Positions 27,134 to 36,549 are shown, counted from the first letter of the stretch. The stretch: 46,608 nt of DNA from an uncultured Bacteroides sp. (GCA_949288715.1 CASELH010000016.1:1-46608); one strand, 5' to 3'. Program-made: numbers and translations. Notes: generated from the sequence alone by a model not told the origin.

Positions 27134-27535
27134 ATGGAATTTACAGGTAAAATCATCGCCATACTCCCATCAAGAAGCGGAGTTTCCAAATCGTCGGGCA
27201 ACGAATGGACTGTACAAGAATATGTTATCGAGGACACCATGAGTGGGCAATTCCCCCGCAGAATGTGCTTTAGTGTATTCGGCTCCGACAAAATAGCTCA
27301 ATTCAACATCCAGATGGGCGACGAACTCACAGTATCTTTCGATATTGATGCGCGCCAATGGCAAGACAGGTGGTTCAATAGCATCCGTGCATGGAAAGTA
27401 GAACGAGCAAACAGCAACGCTGCGCCGGCCGTCGCTCCCGACACCATGAGCTCCGGCGCCCCGGTTCCCCCACCTGCTCCTGCAGCTGCACCCGACTTTC
27501 TGTCCGGAGATGACAAAGACGACCTGCCGTTCTGA
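27134..27535 (+). CDS. DUF3127 protein with SSB-like C-terminal tail
   Basis: A 133-residue protein. Residues 1-100 are beta-rich (MEFTGKIIAILP, GNEWTVQEYVIED, FSVFGSDKIAQF, DELTVSFDIDAR, WFNSIRAWKVE), fit DUF3127 and suggest an OB-type fold. A flexible Ala/Pro-rich linker follows. The last residues are GDDKDDLPF; an acidic stretch closing in L/I-P-F is the hallmark of the bacterial SSB tail that recruits RecQ, RecJ and other repair proteins. It is divergent from dnaN with a 166-bp gap. A role on single-stranded DNA is inference; the family is uncharacterised as far as I know. Confidence 0.86.
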   Translation: MEFTGKIIAILPSRSGVSKSSGNEWTVQEYVIEDTMSGQFPRRMCFSVFGSDKIAQFNIQMGDELTVSFDIDARQWQDRWFNSIRAWKVERANSNAAPAVAPDTMSSGAPVPPPAPAAAPDFLSGDDKDDLPF

Positions 27536-27614
27536 GGTAGAAATAAGTCGCTCACCGAAAAGCATGTAAACGTGTAAGGTCACCGTTGGCACAACAAGCC
27601 TAAAAGCACGATGT

Positions 27615-27680
27615 AATTAAGTTGATTGTCTGTTGCAATTAAGTTGATTAGCAACAACAATCAACTTAATTAGCATTAGC
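27615..27680. repeat. 22-bp tandem array, third unit inverted
   Basis: Units 27615-27636 and 27637-27658 both begin AATTAAGTTGATT. The next 22 bp (27659-27680) begin with its exact reverse complement, AATCAACTTAATT, giving a perfect 13-bp inverted repeat (27637-27649 with 27659-27671). The array lies between the convergent ends of the DUF3127 and DUF3352-like genes. Confidence 0.88.
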
Positions 27681-27691
27681 ATGTCAGCAGG

Positions 27692-29332
27692 TTATAACTG
27701 CTCTTTATAAAACAGCGTAAGGCAGGGATAAACTACGCCATCGGCACACGTCAGCTGGATAGTAACCAGAAAATGCTTAAAAAAGGAAGCATGCTCAACA
27801 AAGAAACGCGGAACTTGACGCAAATATTCTTCCGGCTGGCAGGATAACGTCTCCATATCCATCACAATCAAAGAATTGTAAGATGAAGACAAAGCCTCCA
27901 GCCATTCTGCCTTATTGATAAGGCCTGCTTGTTCTCCACCCTCAATGGCTGTCACGTAAGCAGAGAGGGCACGCAAGTCGGAAGCCATCAGCAAGCATCC
28001 CTGGTAAAAGCATGCGGCAGTATAGGGACTCTCCTCTGCAACACCCGTCAATGATGTGAGCATAGCGTTTCCAGGCAACATATAGACCCTAAGACGGCGG
28101 GAACTTGAGTAATACAAATATCTTTGAAGTGAAGAAGGCCCTTCGGGAAAGAGCTCTTTATCATGAGGCAGGGCATAGAGTAAAGAGCGCAATTGGCGTT
28201 CGGCGCTCAACTCATTTTTCAATGAAGCTATCAGCACAGCACAAGGCCGCCTGTCCTCAGCATCTGCCGGCATAAAGTAAGCATTTATCATACTCTCTCC
28301 CCCATAATCGGCCAGGAAGTCGGCATACATCTGGTGCCATTGCCTCATATTGGCCTTGCGGGGAAAGGTATTATGCAATGAATCGGCATAGCGGTAAATC
28401 GCCTTCTTGTCGGAAGCCGACCAGCAATGATAATAAAAAGTGGATGCCGGAAGGTAAGCATCGGGAAAACCCTCCAATGGCTGCTGCCTGCGCAAGGCAT
28501 TCATGTAGGTATTGGACAAGGTGTCGGCATCAGCATACATGCCTGCACAATAAATAATGTCTCCGTCCAATTGCAAATCAAGTTCACACCAACTCCCCAG
28601 CCGTGCACAGACTTGCAATGTATCGGAAGCCGCCCCCATCGCTACTGTATCTAAATTGAGATAAACCGTAGCCGACGAGCCACTCTGCCTGCCCTCATAA
28701 ACCGCTTTAAATTCGGGCTGCCTCAGCAACGAACTTTTTTTATCCAGATGGGTGTCGATGACCTGCTCCACCAATCTCTTTTGAAAGCCGGCAACCAGGA
28801 AATGCCGGGTAAGGTAGATGGAAAGGAAAAGACCGTTTTCCATCGGATAAATGTATATCTCTTTCCCCCTATAATTGAATGTCTTCAATGCGAACGAGCC
28901 GAAGAATTGTCCGTGCAGAAACGAATGGACCAAATCATAATCGCCTGCACCCAAGCCACAATACAGCACCTGATTCATAGGGTCGTCCGGCGCATGAAAG
29001 CTGATAAGCACCCTGTTCATTTGGGCACTCAAGCCATGGGGAGCCTCGTCCAGCAGCACATGCAAATACTTCTTTAAACAGACAAACAGCTTTGATACCG
29101 GCAAGTAATGGCCATCTGTGCTGCAAGACAGCTGGTTGACGTCATTTATCAGACGCTCTACATAGTCCGTTTCCAACACCGCCACCGCATCTTGGGGCAC
29201 CAGAGTGTAGAGGTTGAAAGCTTGCAAACGTTCTTCCCTGTCCAAACACCAAAACGAATATGCACCAATCCCGGCGCATAGCAACACTACAAAGGTGATA
29301 GTGATTGTCCGTATAAGGAGTTGAGGCTTCAT
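27692..29332 (-). CDS. Membrane-anchored protein, possibly DUF3352-like
   Basis: A 546-residue protein with one N-terminal membrane span at about 8-30 (ITITFVVLLCAGIGAYSFW) and a large extracytoplasmic part. The opening of that part, LYTLVPQDAVAVLETDY, is the pattern of DUF3352-type proteins, in which a protein is predicted to be anchored in the inner membrane facing the periplasm. No enzyme motif is visible. It is the last gene of the minus-strand run tdh-DUF4348-murB-PhnP-like, 69 nt after the hydrolase. The family call is tentative and I propose no function. Confidence 0.7.
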   Translation of the reverse strand: MKPQLLIRTITITFVVLLCAGIGAYSFWCLDREERLQAFNLYTLVPQDAVAVLETDYVERLINDVNQLSCSTDGHYLPVSKLFVCLKKYLHVLLDEAPHGLSAQMNRVLISFHAPDDPMNQVLYCGLGAGDYDLVHSFLHGQFFGSFALKTFNYRGKEIYIYPMENGLFLSIYLTRHFLVAGFQKRLVEQVIDTHLDKKSSLLRQPEFKAVYEGRQSGSSATVYLNLDTVAMGAASDTLQVCARLGSWCELDLQLDGDIIYCAGMYADADTLSNTYMNALRRQQPLEGFPDAYLPASTFYYHCWSASDKKAIYRYADSLHNTFPRKANMRQWHQMYADFLADYGGESMINAYFMPADAEDRRPCAVLIASLKNELSAERQLRSLLYALPHDKELFPEGPSSLQRYLYYSSSRRLRVYMLPGNAMLTSLTGVAEESPYTAACFYQGCLLMASDLRALSAYVTAIEGGEQAGLINKAEWLEALSSSYNSLIVMDMETLSCQPEEYLRQVPRFFVEHASFFKHFLVTIQLTCADGVVYPCLTLFYKEQL

Positions 29333-29401
29333 AATTCATCCATTAACTCCGGCAAAGTTAGTGTTTTACATTAATAAAGCCAAACAAATGTTTCCGAAAG
29401 T

Positions 29402-30166
29402 TTAAAATACTACTTCCAAACCATCGTATGCAAAATGCATGTGCGGCGGAAGTTGCTTGGAGATTTCAGCATGAAGCCCGGCGTGATGGCTCATATGAAT
29501 GAAATAGGTTTCTTGGGCCCCAATGCGGTTTGCGGTGTCTATAGCCTCCGCTATGCACTGGTGCGTAGGGTGCGGCTTTACGCGTAGAGCGTTAACGACC
29601 AGCACGTCCAACCCCACCAAGCTGGCGTAGGAAGCCTCAGACATCGTCAGCATATCAGTAATATATCCCAAACGCCCGCCAATGCGATACCCCAAGATAG
29701 GAAGCCGGCCATGCATCACCTCGAGGGGGAGCACTTCCGTCTGATGGATATAGAAAGGAGAGCCCGGCTCAACCTCCTGTAAAAAGATGCGGGGGACTCC
29801 CGGATAGACTTTGTCGACAAAGCAATAGGGCATGCGGGCACGCAGATGCCCAGCGGTGTAGGCATTGGCATAGATAGGAATCTCGCCAAAGCGGCAAAAC
29901 GGGCGCAAGTCGTCCAACCCGCCCACATGGTCGTAATGCTCGTGCGTAATCAGCACCCCGTCTATCGGTTCGAAAAAGCCGGCCCGCAGCACCTGCTGCC
30001 TGAAGTCGGGGCCACAATCTATCAAAATGCGGGCATCGTCGGTGCACACCAAGGCCGACGTGCGCAGCCTATTGTCGCGCGGGTCGGCAGAGGTGCATAC
30101 CGAGCATTTGCACCCTATTTCGGGCACGCCGGTAGATGTCCCGCTTCCTAATATCGTTAGTTTCAT
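29402..30166 (-). CDS. Metallo-beta-lactamase-fold hydrolase, PhnP-like
   Basis: A 254-residue hydrolase with the metal-binding signature HEHYDH at 75-80. Further metal ligands are likely in EVMHGR, YITDM and HMSHHAG. The N-terminal GTSTGVPEIGCKCSVC has the Cys cluster that binds a structural zinc in PhnP-type phosphodiesterases. PhnP itself acts on cyclic ribose phosphates in phosphonate breakdown, but no phosphonate genes are nearby, so the substrate is open; another cyclic phosphodiester is a reasonable guess. It follows murB by 15 nt. Confidence 0.9.
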   Translation of the reverse strand: MKLTILGSGTSTGVPEIGCKCSVCTSADPRDNRLRTSALVCTDDARILIDCGPDFRQQVLRAGFFEPIDGVLITHEHYDHVGGLDDLRPFCRFGEIPIYANAYTAGHLRARMPYCFVDKVYPGVPRIFLQEVEPGSPFYIHQTEVLPLEVMHGRLPILGYRIGGRLGYITDMLTMSEASYASLVGLDVLVVNALRVKPHPTHQCIAEAIDTANRIGAQETYFIHMSHHAGLHAEISKQLPPHMHFAYDGLEVVF

Positions 30167-30181
30167 ACACTACCAAACTTT

Positions 30182-31192
30182 TTAAATGATGTTTACTTCG
30201 GGAACTATCTTTATACGAAACTTATCGTACACTGAAGCCACAATGGCATCGGCCAAAGCCACGATTTCCTGCCCTGTGGCTCCGCCAAGGTTAACCAAGA
30301 CCAAAGCTTGGCGAAGGTGCACCGCAGCTCTTCCAATGGCTTTGCCTTTCCAGCCACATTGCTCGATGAGCCAACCGGCCGGTATTTTCACCCAGTCCGC
30401 ATCCACCTCATAAAAAGGCATGCCGGGGCATTGGCTACGCAATGCTTCAAACTGCCCGCGCGGCACCACCGGGTTCTTAAAGAAGCTGCCGGCATTGCCC
30501 AGCACCTTCGGGTCGGGCAGTTTTGCCTGCCGGATGCCCACAATGACCTCACGGATAGTGCGCAGGTTTACAGACAGATATTTCTCCACCTCCGCACGGA
30601 TGGTGCCATAATCCAGCCTGTAGCAGGGTGTCTTGCTGAGGGAGAAACGCACCCGCGTCACAAACACCCGCTTCATGTCCGGGCGCTTAAAGATGCTGTC
30701 CCGGTAAGCATACCGGCACTCGGCATTGGCATACACGCGTTTGTCGCCATCCAGGTCGATGGTTTCCACCGCATCTATCAGGTCTTTTACCTCTACGCCA
30801 TAAGCGCCGATGTTTTGCACGGCAGAAGCCCCCACCTCGCCCGGTATTAAGGACAGATTCTCGGCTCCATACCAGCCACGTGTCACGCAGCAAGCCACAA
30901 AGTCATCCCAAAGCGTGCCGGCCCCTACACGCACCTGCACATGCTCGTCATCCTCTTCCAGCACCTCCACTCCCCGGATGCACGAATGCAGCACTGTGCC
31001 TTCAAAGTCTTTGGTGAACAGCAGATTACTGCCCCTCCCTATGTGCAGATAAGGAGCCTCAAGCCCGCCTCCTGAAAGGAAAGCGAGCAGTTCTTCTTCA
31101 GAATGATACTCCATGAAGCGCGATGCCCGGACATCTATCCCAAACGTATTGTAACTCAGCAAAGAATAATTATTCCACATAGGCGCATGCAA
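30182..31192 (-). CDS. murB: UDP-N-acetylenolpyruvoylglucosamine reductase MurB
   Basis: Makes UDP-N-acetylmuramate for peptidoglycan with FAD and NADPH. The 336-residue type I MurB has the FAD-binding half with [12 protein letters not shown] and [20 protein letters not shown], and the substrate half with [11 protein letters not shown], whose Ser is the proton donor, then CGWKGKAIG. The start follows the DUF4348 stop by 2 nt; an in-frame ATG four codons later (MWNNYS) is an alternative. It lies within the tdh-led minus-strand run. Confidence 0.96.
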   Translation of the reverse strand: MHAPMWNNYSLLSYNTFGIDVRASRFMEYHSEEELLAFLSGGGLEAPYLHIGRGSNLLFTKDFEGTVLHSCIRGVEVLEEDDEHVQVRVGAGTLWDDFVACCVTRGWYGAENLSLIPGEVGASAVQNIGAYGVEVKDLIDAVETIDLDGDKRVYANAECRYAYRDSIFKRPDMKRVFVTRVRFSLSKTPCYRLDYGTIRAEVEKYLSVNLRTIREVIVGIRQAKLPDPKVLGNAGSFFKNPVVPRGQFEALRSQCPGMPFYEVDADWVKIPAGWLIEQCGWKGKAIGRAAVHLRQALVLVNLGGATGQEIVALADAIVASVYDKFRIKIVPEVNII

Positions 31193-31194
31193 GG

Positions 31195-32034
31195 CTAAAT
31201 GCTGGTATCTTCATATTTATACAACCGCCATTCCCCTCCCGACTTGCGGAAATAAAAGATATTGGAATAACCGTTGCTTATTCCGTTCACCTTCAATATC
31301 TTCGACGGGGAAAGCGCGTCGTTGCGCTGGCCGTAGCAGATGTTGGAAAGTCTGCCTACCGGCATCTGGGGGCGGAAAGCATACCACTGATTCACCCCCA
31401 AAGTCGTTTCCAACACCGAGAACTCGTCATCAGGGTCTATCGTAATAAACTGCAAGGGAAATAATATATGCCGCTCCTGGAAAAGGCTATCCGCAGAAAA
31501 ATGCGCATAGAAAGATAAGAAATCGCCCTGTGCCCGCTTTTCCAGCGGAGACATTTCGATAGCTACGAGCATCCACATGCCCTTTTCCCGCTCAAAACAA
31601 TACTTCTTCATCAAGGGCTCCGTCAGCGATATCCACTCCACCTGTACTTTCTGCAAAGTGGTATCGCCAACCAGCTCCATGTCTTCTTCCCGGTCAAAAA
31701 GAAGCGTATAATAGTTTTGCCGGGCAAACAGATAATCGTGTTTCCAATCCTTTTCCTCGATGGTCTTCAGCGTATCCCCATGGCGGTAGGACAAGGGGAA
31801 ACGTGTGCGCTGCCGTTGCAATTTCTCGTCCAGCGCATAGTTGAATATAAAGTCATCGAACAACTCATCAGCCTCCAAGGGGGTCAGCACATTCCTCACC
31901 GGCAATGTGTCGACCTCCTGGACAGCCGTATCCGGCCATTGCACCATGGCGGCAAAAGGATCTACTTTGGCATTCTTTCCGCCGCAAGACGACAGAACGA
32001 CAAGCCACAACAACCCTATCAGTTCTTTTCTCAT
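31195..32034 (-). CDS. DUF4348 lipoprotein
   Basis: A lipoprotein of 279 residues. The signal peptide ends in LSSC with Cys at about 17, followed by GGKN. The rest contains [24 protein letters not shown] and an aromatic-rich C-terminal half ending [13 protein letters not shown], consistent with the DUF4348 family of Bacteroidales. The ATG overlaps the tdh stop as ATGA, and murB starts 2 nt after its stop, so translation of the three genes is probably coupled. Function is unknown. Confidence 0.86.
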   Translation of the reverse strand: MRKELIGLLWLVVLSSCGGKNAKVDPFAAMVQWPDTAVQEVDTLPVRNVLTPLEADELFDDFIFNYALDEKLQRQRTRFPLSYRHGDTLKTIEEKDWKHDYLFARQNYYTLLFDREEDMELVGDTTLQKVQVEWISLTEPLMKKYCFEREKGMWMLVAIEMSPLEKRAQGDFLSFYAHFSADSLFQERHILFPLQFITIDPDDEFSVLETTLGVNQWYAFRPQMPVGRLSNICYGQRNDALSPSKILKVNGISNGYSNIFYFRKSGGEWRLYKYEDTSI

Positions 32035-32987
32035 TTATTTAGTTTGACTCTCAGTTTCTCAAGCATATCCACGGTCATGGCGTCCAAATCATAATGGGGT
32101 TGCCAATCCCATTCCTCACGGGCGCAGGTATCGTCCATACAATCGGGCCAACTGTCGGCAATGGCTTGCTTCAACGGGTCTACGTCGTAGCTCATCTCAA
32201 AGCCGGGCACGTATTTCTTTATAGCCTTATAAATGCCCTCCGGGGCAAAGCTCATGGAGGCGATGTTGAAGGCATTGCGGTGCTTCAAGCGGGTAGCATC
32301 AGCCTCCATCAGCTGGATAGCCGCGTTCAAGGCATCGGGCATGTACATCATATCCATATAGGTACCAGCCTTTACCGGCGCCACAAACTTTTCGCCACGC
32401 ACAGCTGCATAATAAATGTCTACGGCATAATCCGTTGTCCCGCCGCCGGGAAGCGTCTTATAGGAAATAATCCCCGGGAAACGCACCGAGCGGGTATCTA
32501 CTCCATACTTCACATGGTAATAATCGCTCAGCAACTCCGTAGTCACTTTCGTTACCCCGTACATGGTGGAAGGGCGCTGAATGGTGTCTTGAGGCGTTTT
32601 CACATGCGGCGTGCTCACTCCAAAAGAGCCTATGGAACTGGGCGTGAACACGGCGCAGCCACAGGCGCGCGCCACTTCCAACACATTCCACAAGCCGTCG
32701 ATGCCAATCTTCCAGGCCAAAGCCGGCTTACTTTCCGCCACTACGGACAATAAGGCAGCCAAATTATATATGGTGTCTACCTTATAGTCTTTCACGAGCT
32801 TGGCTATCGACTCGCCATCCGTCACGTCGGCAATGCCCGAAGGGCCCGAAGCCTTCAGCTCGCCCCGGGGCTCTGCACCGGGAATGTATCCGGCCACAAC
32901 ATGTTCATTACCATAGCGGTTACGCAATTCCATTGTCAACTCCGACCCGATTTGTCCGGTGGATCCAATTACTAAAATATTCTTCAT
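32031..32987 (-). CDS. tdh: L-threonine 3-dehydrogenase, short-chain (epimerase-like) type
   Basis: Oxidises L-threonine to 2-amino-3-ketobutyrate with NAD. The 318-residue protein is of the extended SDR fold with GSTGQIG at 8-14 and the catalytic Tyr143-x3-Lys147 in YGVTK. The segments SGIADVTDGESI and TYMDMMYMPDALNA fit the epimerase-like threonine dehydrogenases rather than UDP-glucose epimerases. The kbl gene, whose enzyme cleaves the product to glycine and acetyl-CoA, is transcribed divergently from the adjacent spacer, which supports the call. It heads a run with DUF4348 and murB (4-nt overlap). Confidence 0.9.
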   Translation of the reverse strand: MKNILVIGSTGQIGSELTMELRNRYGNEHVVAGYIPGAEPRGELKASGPSGIADVTDGESIAKLVKDYKVDTIYNLAALLSVVAESKPALAWKIGIDGLWNVLEVARACGCAVFTPSSIGSFGVSTPHVKTPQDTIQRPSTMYGVTKVTTELLSDYYHVKYGVDTRSVRFPGIISYKTLPGGGTTDYAVDIYYAAVRGEKFVAPVKAGTYMDMMYMPDALNAAIQLMEADATRLKHRNAFNIASMSFAPEGIYKAIKKYVPGFEMSYDVDPLKQAIADSWPDCMDDTCAREEWDWQPHYDLDAMTVDMLEKLRVKLNK

Positions 32988-33066
32988 ATCCGATTTATTA
33001 TTAAGGTTGCATACCTAAAGACGGGCAAATATCATACTTTTTTTTCAGACTTCTATCATTTTCCGC

Positions 33067-33097
33067 TTGTTTATTCCAAGAAAAATGGTGTCCTTTG
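33067..33097 (+). promoter_or_regulatory. Possible promoter for kbl
   Basis: TTG at 33067, 20 nt, then GTCCTTTG at 33090-33097. The TTTG half of the -7 element fits, the TA half does not. Confidence 0.3.
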
Positions 33098-33135
33098 TAG
33101 AAACATGATTCTACTAACACTTAAAATGAATTGCT

Positions 33136-34323
33136 ATGTATGGTAAAATGAAAGAATATCTCTGCAACACCATCGCGGAGATTAAAGATGCAGGACTCTA
33201 CAAAGAAGAAAGGCTGATAGAAAGCCCGCAGCAGGCAGCCATCACCGTGAAAGGCAAAGAGGTGCTGAACTTCTGCGCCAACAACTACCTGGGACTGTCC
33301 AACCACCCGCGCCTCATCAAGGCCGCGCAAGAGATGATGGACCGCCGCGGCTACGGCATGTCGTCCGTGCGCTTCATCTGCGGCACACAGGACATCCACA
33401 AAGAGCTGGAAGCTGCCATATCGGAGTATTTCCACACGGAGGACACCATACTCTACGCCGCCTGCTTCGATGCCAACGGCGGAGTGTTCGAGCCGCTGTT
33501 CACGGAGGAAGACGCCATCATCTCCGACTCGCTGAACCATGCCTCCATCATCGACGGCGTGCGCCTCTGCAAGGCCAAGCGCTACCGCTATGCCAATGCC
33601 GACATGGCCGACCTGGAGCGATGCCTGCAGGAAGCACAGGCACAACGCTTCCGCATCATCGTGACGGACGGCGTGTTCTCGATGGACGGCAACGTGGCGC
33701 CGATGGACAAGATATGCGACCTGGCCGAGAAGTATGACGCGCTGGTCATGGTGGACGAATCGCACTCGGCCGGCGTGGTGGGCGCCACGGGCCACGGCGT
33801 GAGCGAGCTGTATGGCACCTACGACCGGGTGGACATCTACACCGGCACGCTGGGCAAAGCCTTTGGCGGAGCGATGGGCGGATTCACCACCGGGCATAAG
33901 GAAATCATCGACCTGCTGCGCCAGCGCAGCCGCCCCTACCTGTTCTCCAACTCCGTAGCCCCCGCCGTAGTAGGCGCCGGCATCGAAGTCTTCAAAATGC
34001 TGAAGGAGAGCAACGCCCTGCACGACAAGCTGATGGAGAACGTGGCCTACTTCCGCGACCGGATGACCGCCGCCGGCTTCGACATCAAGCCCACGCAAAG
34101 CGCCATCTGCGCCGTGATGCTGTACGACGCCAAGCTGTCCCAAGTCTACGCCGCCCGCATGCAGGAAGAGGGCATCTACGTCACCGGCTTCTACTACCCG
34201 GTAGTGCCCAAAGGCCAGGCCCGCATCCGCGTGCAGATTTCCGCCGGACACGAGCGCGAGCACCTCGACAAGTGCATCGCCGCCTTCATCAAGGTGGGCA
34301 AGGAGCTCGGAGTGCTGAAGTAG
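33136..34323 (+). CDS. kbl: Glycine C-acetyltransferase (2-amino-3-ketobutyrate CoA ligase)
   Basis: A PLP enzyme that splits 2-amino-3-ketobutyrate with CoA to glycine and acetyl-CoA, the second step of threonine breakdown. The 395-residue protein is an alpha-oxoamine synthase: LNFCANNYLGLSNHPRL and RGYGMSSVRFICGTQDIHKELE at the N-terminus, DESHSAGVVGATGHG, and the PLP lysine K241 in TGTLGKAFGGAMGG. It sits divergent from tdh with a 148-bp promoter gap. It ends in a strong terminator. Confidence 0.96.
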   Translation: MYGKMKEYLCNTIAEIKDAGLYKEERLIESPQQAAITVKGKEVLNFCANNYLGLSNHPRLIKAAQEMMDRRGYGMSSVRFICGTQDIHKELEAAISEYFHTEDTILYAACFDANGGVFEPLFTEEDAIISDSLNHASIIDGVRLCKAKRYRYANADMADLERCLQEAQAQRFRIIVTDGVFSMDGNVAPMDKICDLAEKYDALVMVDESHSAGVVGATGHGVSELYGTYDRVDIYTGTLGKAFGGAMGGFTTGHKEIIDLLRQRSRPYLFSNSVAPAVVGAGIEVFKMLKESNALHDKLMENVAYFRDRMTAAGFDIKPTQSAICAVMLYDAKLSQVYAARMQEEGIYVTGFYYPVVPKGQARIRVQISAGHEREHLDKCIAAFIKVGKELGVLK

Positions 34324-34353
34324 TCCCGCAGACCCGCACAGGCGAGAGATAAC

Positions 34354-34400
34354 AAGCGAGGCAACCCCCGGATACGTCCGGCAAGGTCGCCTCGCTTTTT
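34354..34400 (+). terminator. Rho-independent terminator after kbl
   Basis: AAGCGAGGC (34354-34362) pairs with GCCTCGCTT (34389-34397), followed by T to 34400. Confidence 0.82.
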
Positions 34401-34465
34401 GTTCAGAATAATTACTACACCATTTTGCCCGGGTTCTTCTACAACCCGTTTTATAACCCATTCAT

Positions 34466-34554
34466 TACCAATAGTATAAAACAGCAGCTACCTTGACATT
34501 GCCGAGGTAGCTACCAAGTGGAGGTCGAGGTAGCTACCTCGGCAAGGGCGGGAT
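34466..34554. repeat. 23-bp tandem array with GGTAGCTACC dyads
   Basis: AGCTACC recurs at 34486, 34509 and 34532, exactly 23 bp apart; TACC is also found one period upstream at 34466. The unit near 34526-34541 is a perfect 16-bp palindrome. The larger arms TTGCCGAGGTAGCTACC (34499-34515) and its exact complement (34529-34545) form a 17-bp stem with a 13-nt loop. The array lies between the kbl and rpsA terminators (convergent genes). Confidence 0.9.
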
Positions 34555-34620
34555 GTGGTGTAAAACATTTTCTACGTAAAAAACTCTTCCAGGGAAAAGG
34601 CTTTTCAGCCCGGCAAAAGG

Positions 34621-34655
34621 AAAAAGAAAAGGGCGCCGCTCAATGTCGGCACCCT
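34621..34655 (-). terminator. Rho-independent terminator after rpsA
   Basis: On the minus strand GGGTGCCG pairs with CGGCGCCC (one G-T pair), followed by a T-rich run (A-rich at 34621-34630 on the plus strand). Confidence 0.8.
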
Positions 34656-34693
34656 TCCTTTCAGAAATGATATTATGAAGAAAAAACTTCTTC

Positions 34694-36484
34694 TTACTTC
34701 TTCTCAGCCTCCAGCTGCTCCTTCAAAGCGGCCAGTGCGTCGATGTCGCCCAGCGTAGTAGAAGCGGCCTGGTTTTGAATAACCGGAGTTTCCTCACGCT
34801 TGCTGTTAGCCTTGCGGGCTGCCTTCTTTTCGGCTCTTTCTTCTGCCTTGGCAGCATCTTCAAACACACGGCTGTGCGACAGGATGATGCGCTTAGCGTC
34901 TTTGTTGAACTCCAGCACCTTGAAGGGCAGCTTCTCGTCCAGCTGAGCCTGCGTGCCGTCTTCCTTCACCAGGTGCTTCGGAGTAGCGAAACCTTCCACA
35001 CCGTAGGGCAGAGCCACAACAGCGCCCTTGTCCAGCATTTCGATGATAGTGCCTTCGTGTACCGATCCTACGGTAAACACCGTCTCGAACACATCCCAAG
35101 GATTCTCTTCCAGCTGCTTGTGGCCGAGGCTCAAGCGACGGTTTTCCTTGTCTATTTCCAGCACAACCACGTCGATGTCGGCGCCAATCTGAGTGAATTC
35201 AGAAGGATGCTTAACCTTCTTCGTCCACGACAAGTCGGAGATGTGAATCAAGCCATCCACGCCTTCTTCAATTTCTACGAATACGCCGAAGTTCGTGAAG
35301 TTGCGCACCTTGGCAGTGTGCTTGCTGCCTACGGGATATTTCTCCTCAATAGTTTCCCAGGGATCCGGTTTCAGCTGCTTGATGCCGAGAGACATCTTGC
35401 GCTCCTCGCGGTCCAGTGTCAGGATAACGGCTTCTACTTCGTCGCCCACCTTCATGAAGTCTTGTGCAGAACGCAAGTGCTGGCTCCAAGACATCTCGGA
35501 CACGTGAATCAAGCCTTCCACGCCCGGAGCGATTTCGATGAATGCGCCATAGTCGGCCATCACAACCACCTTGCCATGTACATGGTCGCCCACCTTCAGG
35601 TTGGGGTCGAGGGCATCCCAAGGATGCGGAGTGAGTTGCTTCAAGCCCAGTGCGATGCGCTTCTTCTCGTCGTCGAAGTCGAGGATAACGACATTCAGCT
35701 TCTGGTCGAGCTCAACTACCTCATGCGGATCGCTTACGCGGCCCCAAGACAGGTCGGTGATGTGAATCAAGCCGTCTACGCCGCCCAAGTCGATGAATAC
35801 GCCATAGGAAGTGATATTCTTGACAGTACCCTCGAGAACTTGGCCTTTCTCCAGTTTGCTGATGATTTCCTTCTTCTGCTGCTCCAGTTCGGCCTCGATA
35901 AGAGCCTTGTGGGATACAACCACGTTCTTGAATTCTTGGTTGATTTTCACCACCTTGAATTCCATGGTCTTGCCAACGAATACATCGTAGTCGCGGATGG
36001 GCTTCACGTCGATTTGCGAACCCGGCAAGAATGCCTCGATGCCGAATACGTCTACAATCATACCACCCTTCGTGCGGCACTTGATGTAACCCTTGATAAT
36101 TTCTTCGTTCTCCAAAGCTGCGTTTACACGCTCCCAAGAGCGGGAAGCACGAGCCTTGCGGTGCGACAGCACCAGCTGTCCCTTCTTATCTTCCTGATTT
36201 TCGATGTACACCTCTACCGTGTCACCTACCTTCAAGTCGGGGTTATAGCGGAATTCGCTCATCGGGATGATACCGTCCGACTTGAAACCGATGTTTACAA
36301 CCACTTCGCGCTTGTTCATCGCGATGACGGTACCGTCTACCACCTCGTGGTCGCCTACCTTGTTCAGCGTACTGTCGTACGCCTTCTCCTGCTCTTCGTG
36401 GCTTACGCTTGTCGTAGCCTCGCCGTTTTCATACGCATCCCAATTGAAGTCTTCAATGGGAGCTACATTCTTTAAGTTTTCCAT
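34694..36484 (-). CDS. rpsA: 30S ribosomal protein S1
   Basis: The mRNA-binding ribosomal protein S1 that helps 30S subunits load on mRNA. The 596-residue protein has six S1 (OB) domains, at about 45-110, 125-190, 205-275, 290-360, 380-450 and 465-535; the repeated signature VDGLIHITDLSWGRVSDPHE and variants (VEGLIHVSEMSW, VDGLIHISDLSW) is clear in the middle ones. The tail is Lys/Glu-rich. In Bacteroidetes, where Shine-Dalgarno sites are weak, S1 is thought to be important in initiation. It has its own strong promoter with about 60 nt of leader and its own terminator. Confidence 0.97.
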   Translation of the reverse strand: MENLKNVAPIEDFNWDAYENGEATTSVSHEEQEKAYDSTLNKVGDHEVVDGTVIAMNKREVVVNIGFKSDGIIPMSEFRYNPDLKVGDTVEVYIENQEDKKGQLVLSHRKARASRSWERVNAALENEEIIKGYIKCRTKGGMIVDVFGIEAFLPGSQIDVKPIRDYDVFVGKTMEFKVVKINQEFKNVVVSHKALIEAELEQQKKEIISKLEKGQVLEGTVKNITSYGVFIDLGGVDGLIHITDLSWGRVSDPHEVVELDQKLNVVILDFDDEKKRIALGLKQLTPHPWDALDPNLKVGDHVHGKVVVMADYGAFIEIAPGVEGLIHVSEMSWSQHLRSAQDFMKVGDEVEAVILTLDREERKMSLGIKQLKPDPWETIEEKYPVGSKHTAKVRNFTNFGVFVEIEEGVDGLIHISDLSWTKKVKHPSEFTQIGADIDVVVLEIDKENRRLSLGHKQLEENPWDVFETVFTVGSVHEGTIIEMLDKGAVVALPYGVEGFATPKHLVKEDGTQAQLDEKLPFKVLEFNKDAKRIILSHSRVFEDAAKAEERAEKKAARKANSKREETPVIQNQAASTTLGDIDALAALKEQLEAEKK

Positions 36485-36549
36485 TAATAAAATAATTTGT
36501 TTAAAGCGTTAATTAAGTGAGACATTATGTTGACTCAATAAAACGGGCG

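Noticed and set aside
25849-27134. Replication origin beside dnaN
   Set aside because: No dnaA gene and no cluster of DnaA boxes was recognised in the dnaN-DUF3127 spacer.
29402-30166. Phosphonate-use operon because of the PhnP-like gene
   Set aside because: No other phn gene is nearby; neighbours are murB and a membrane protein.
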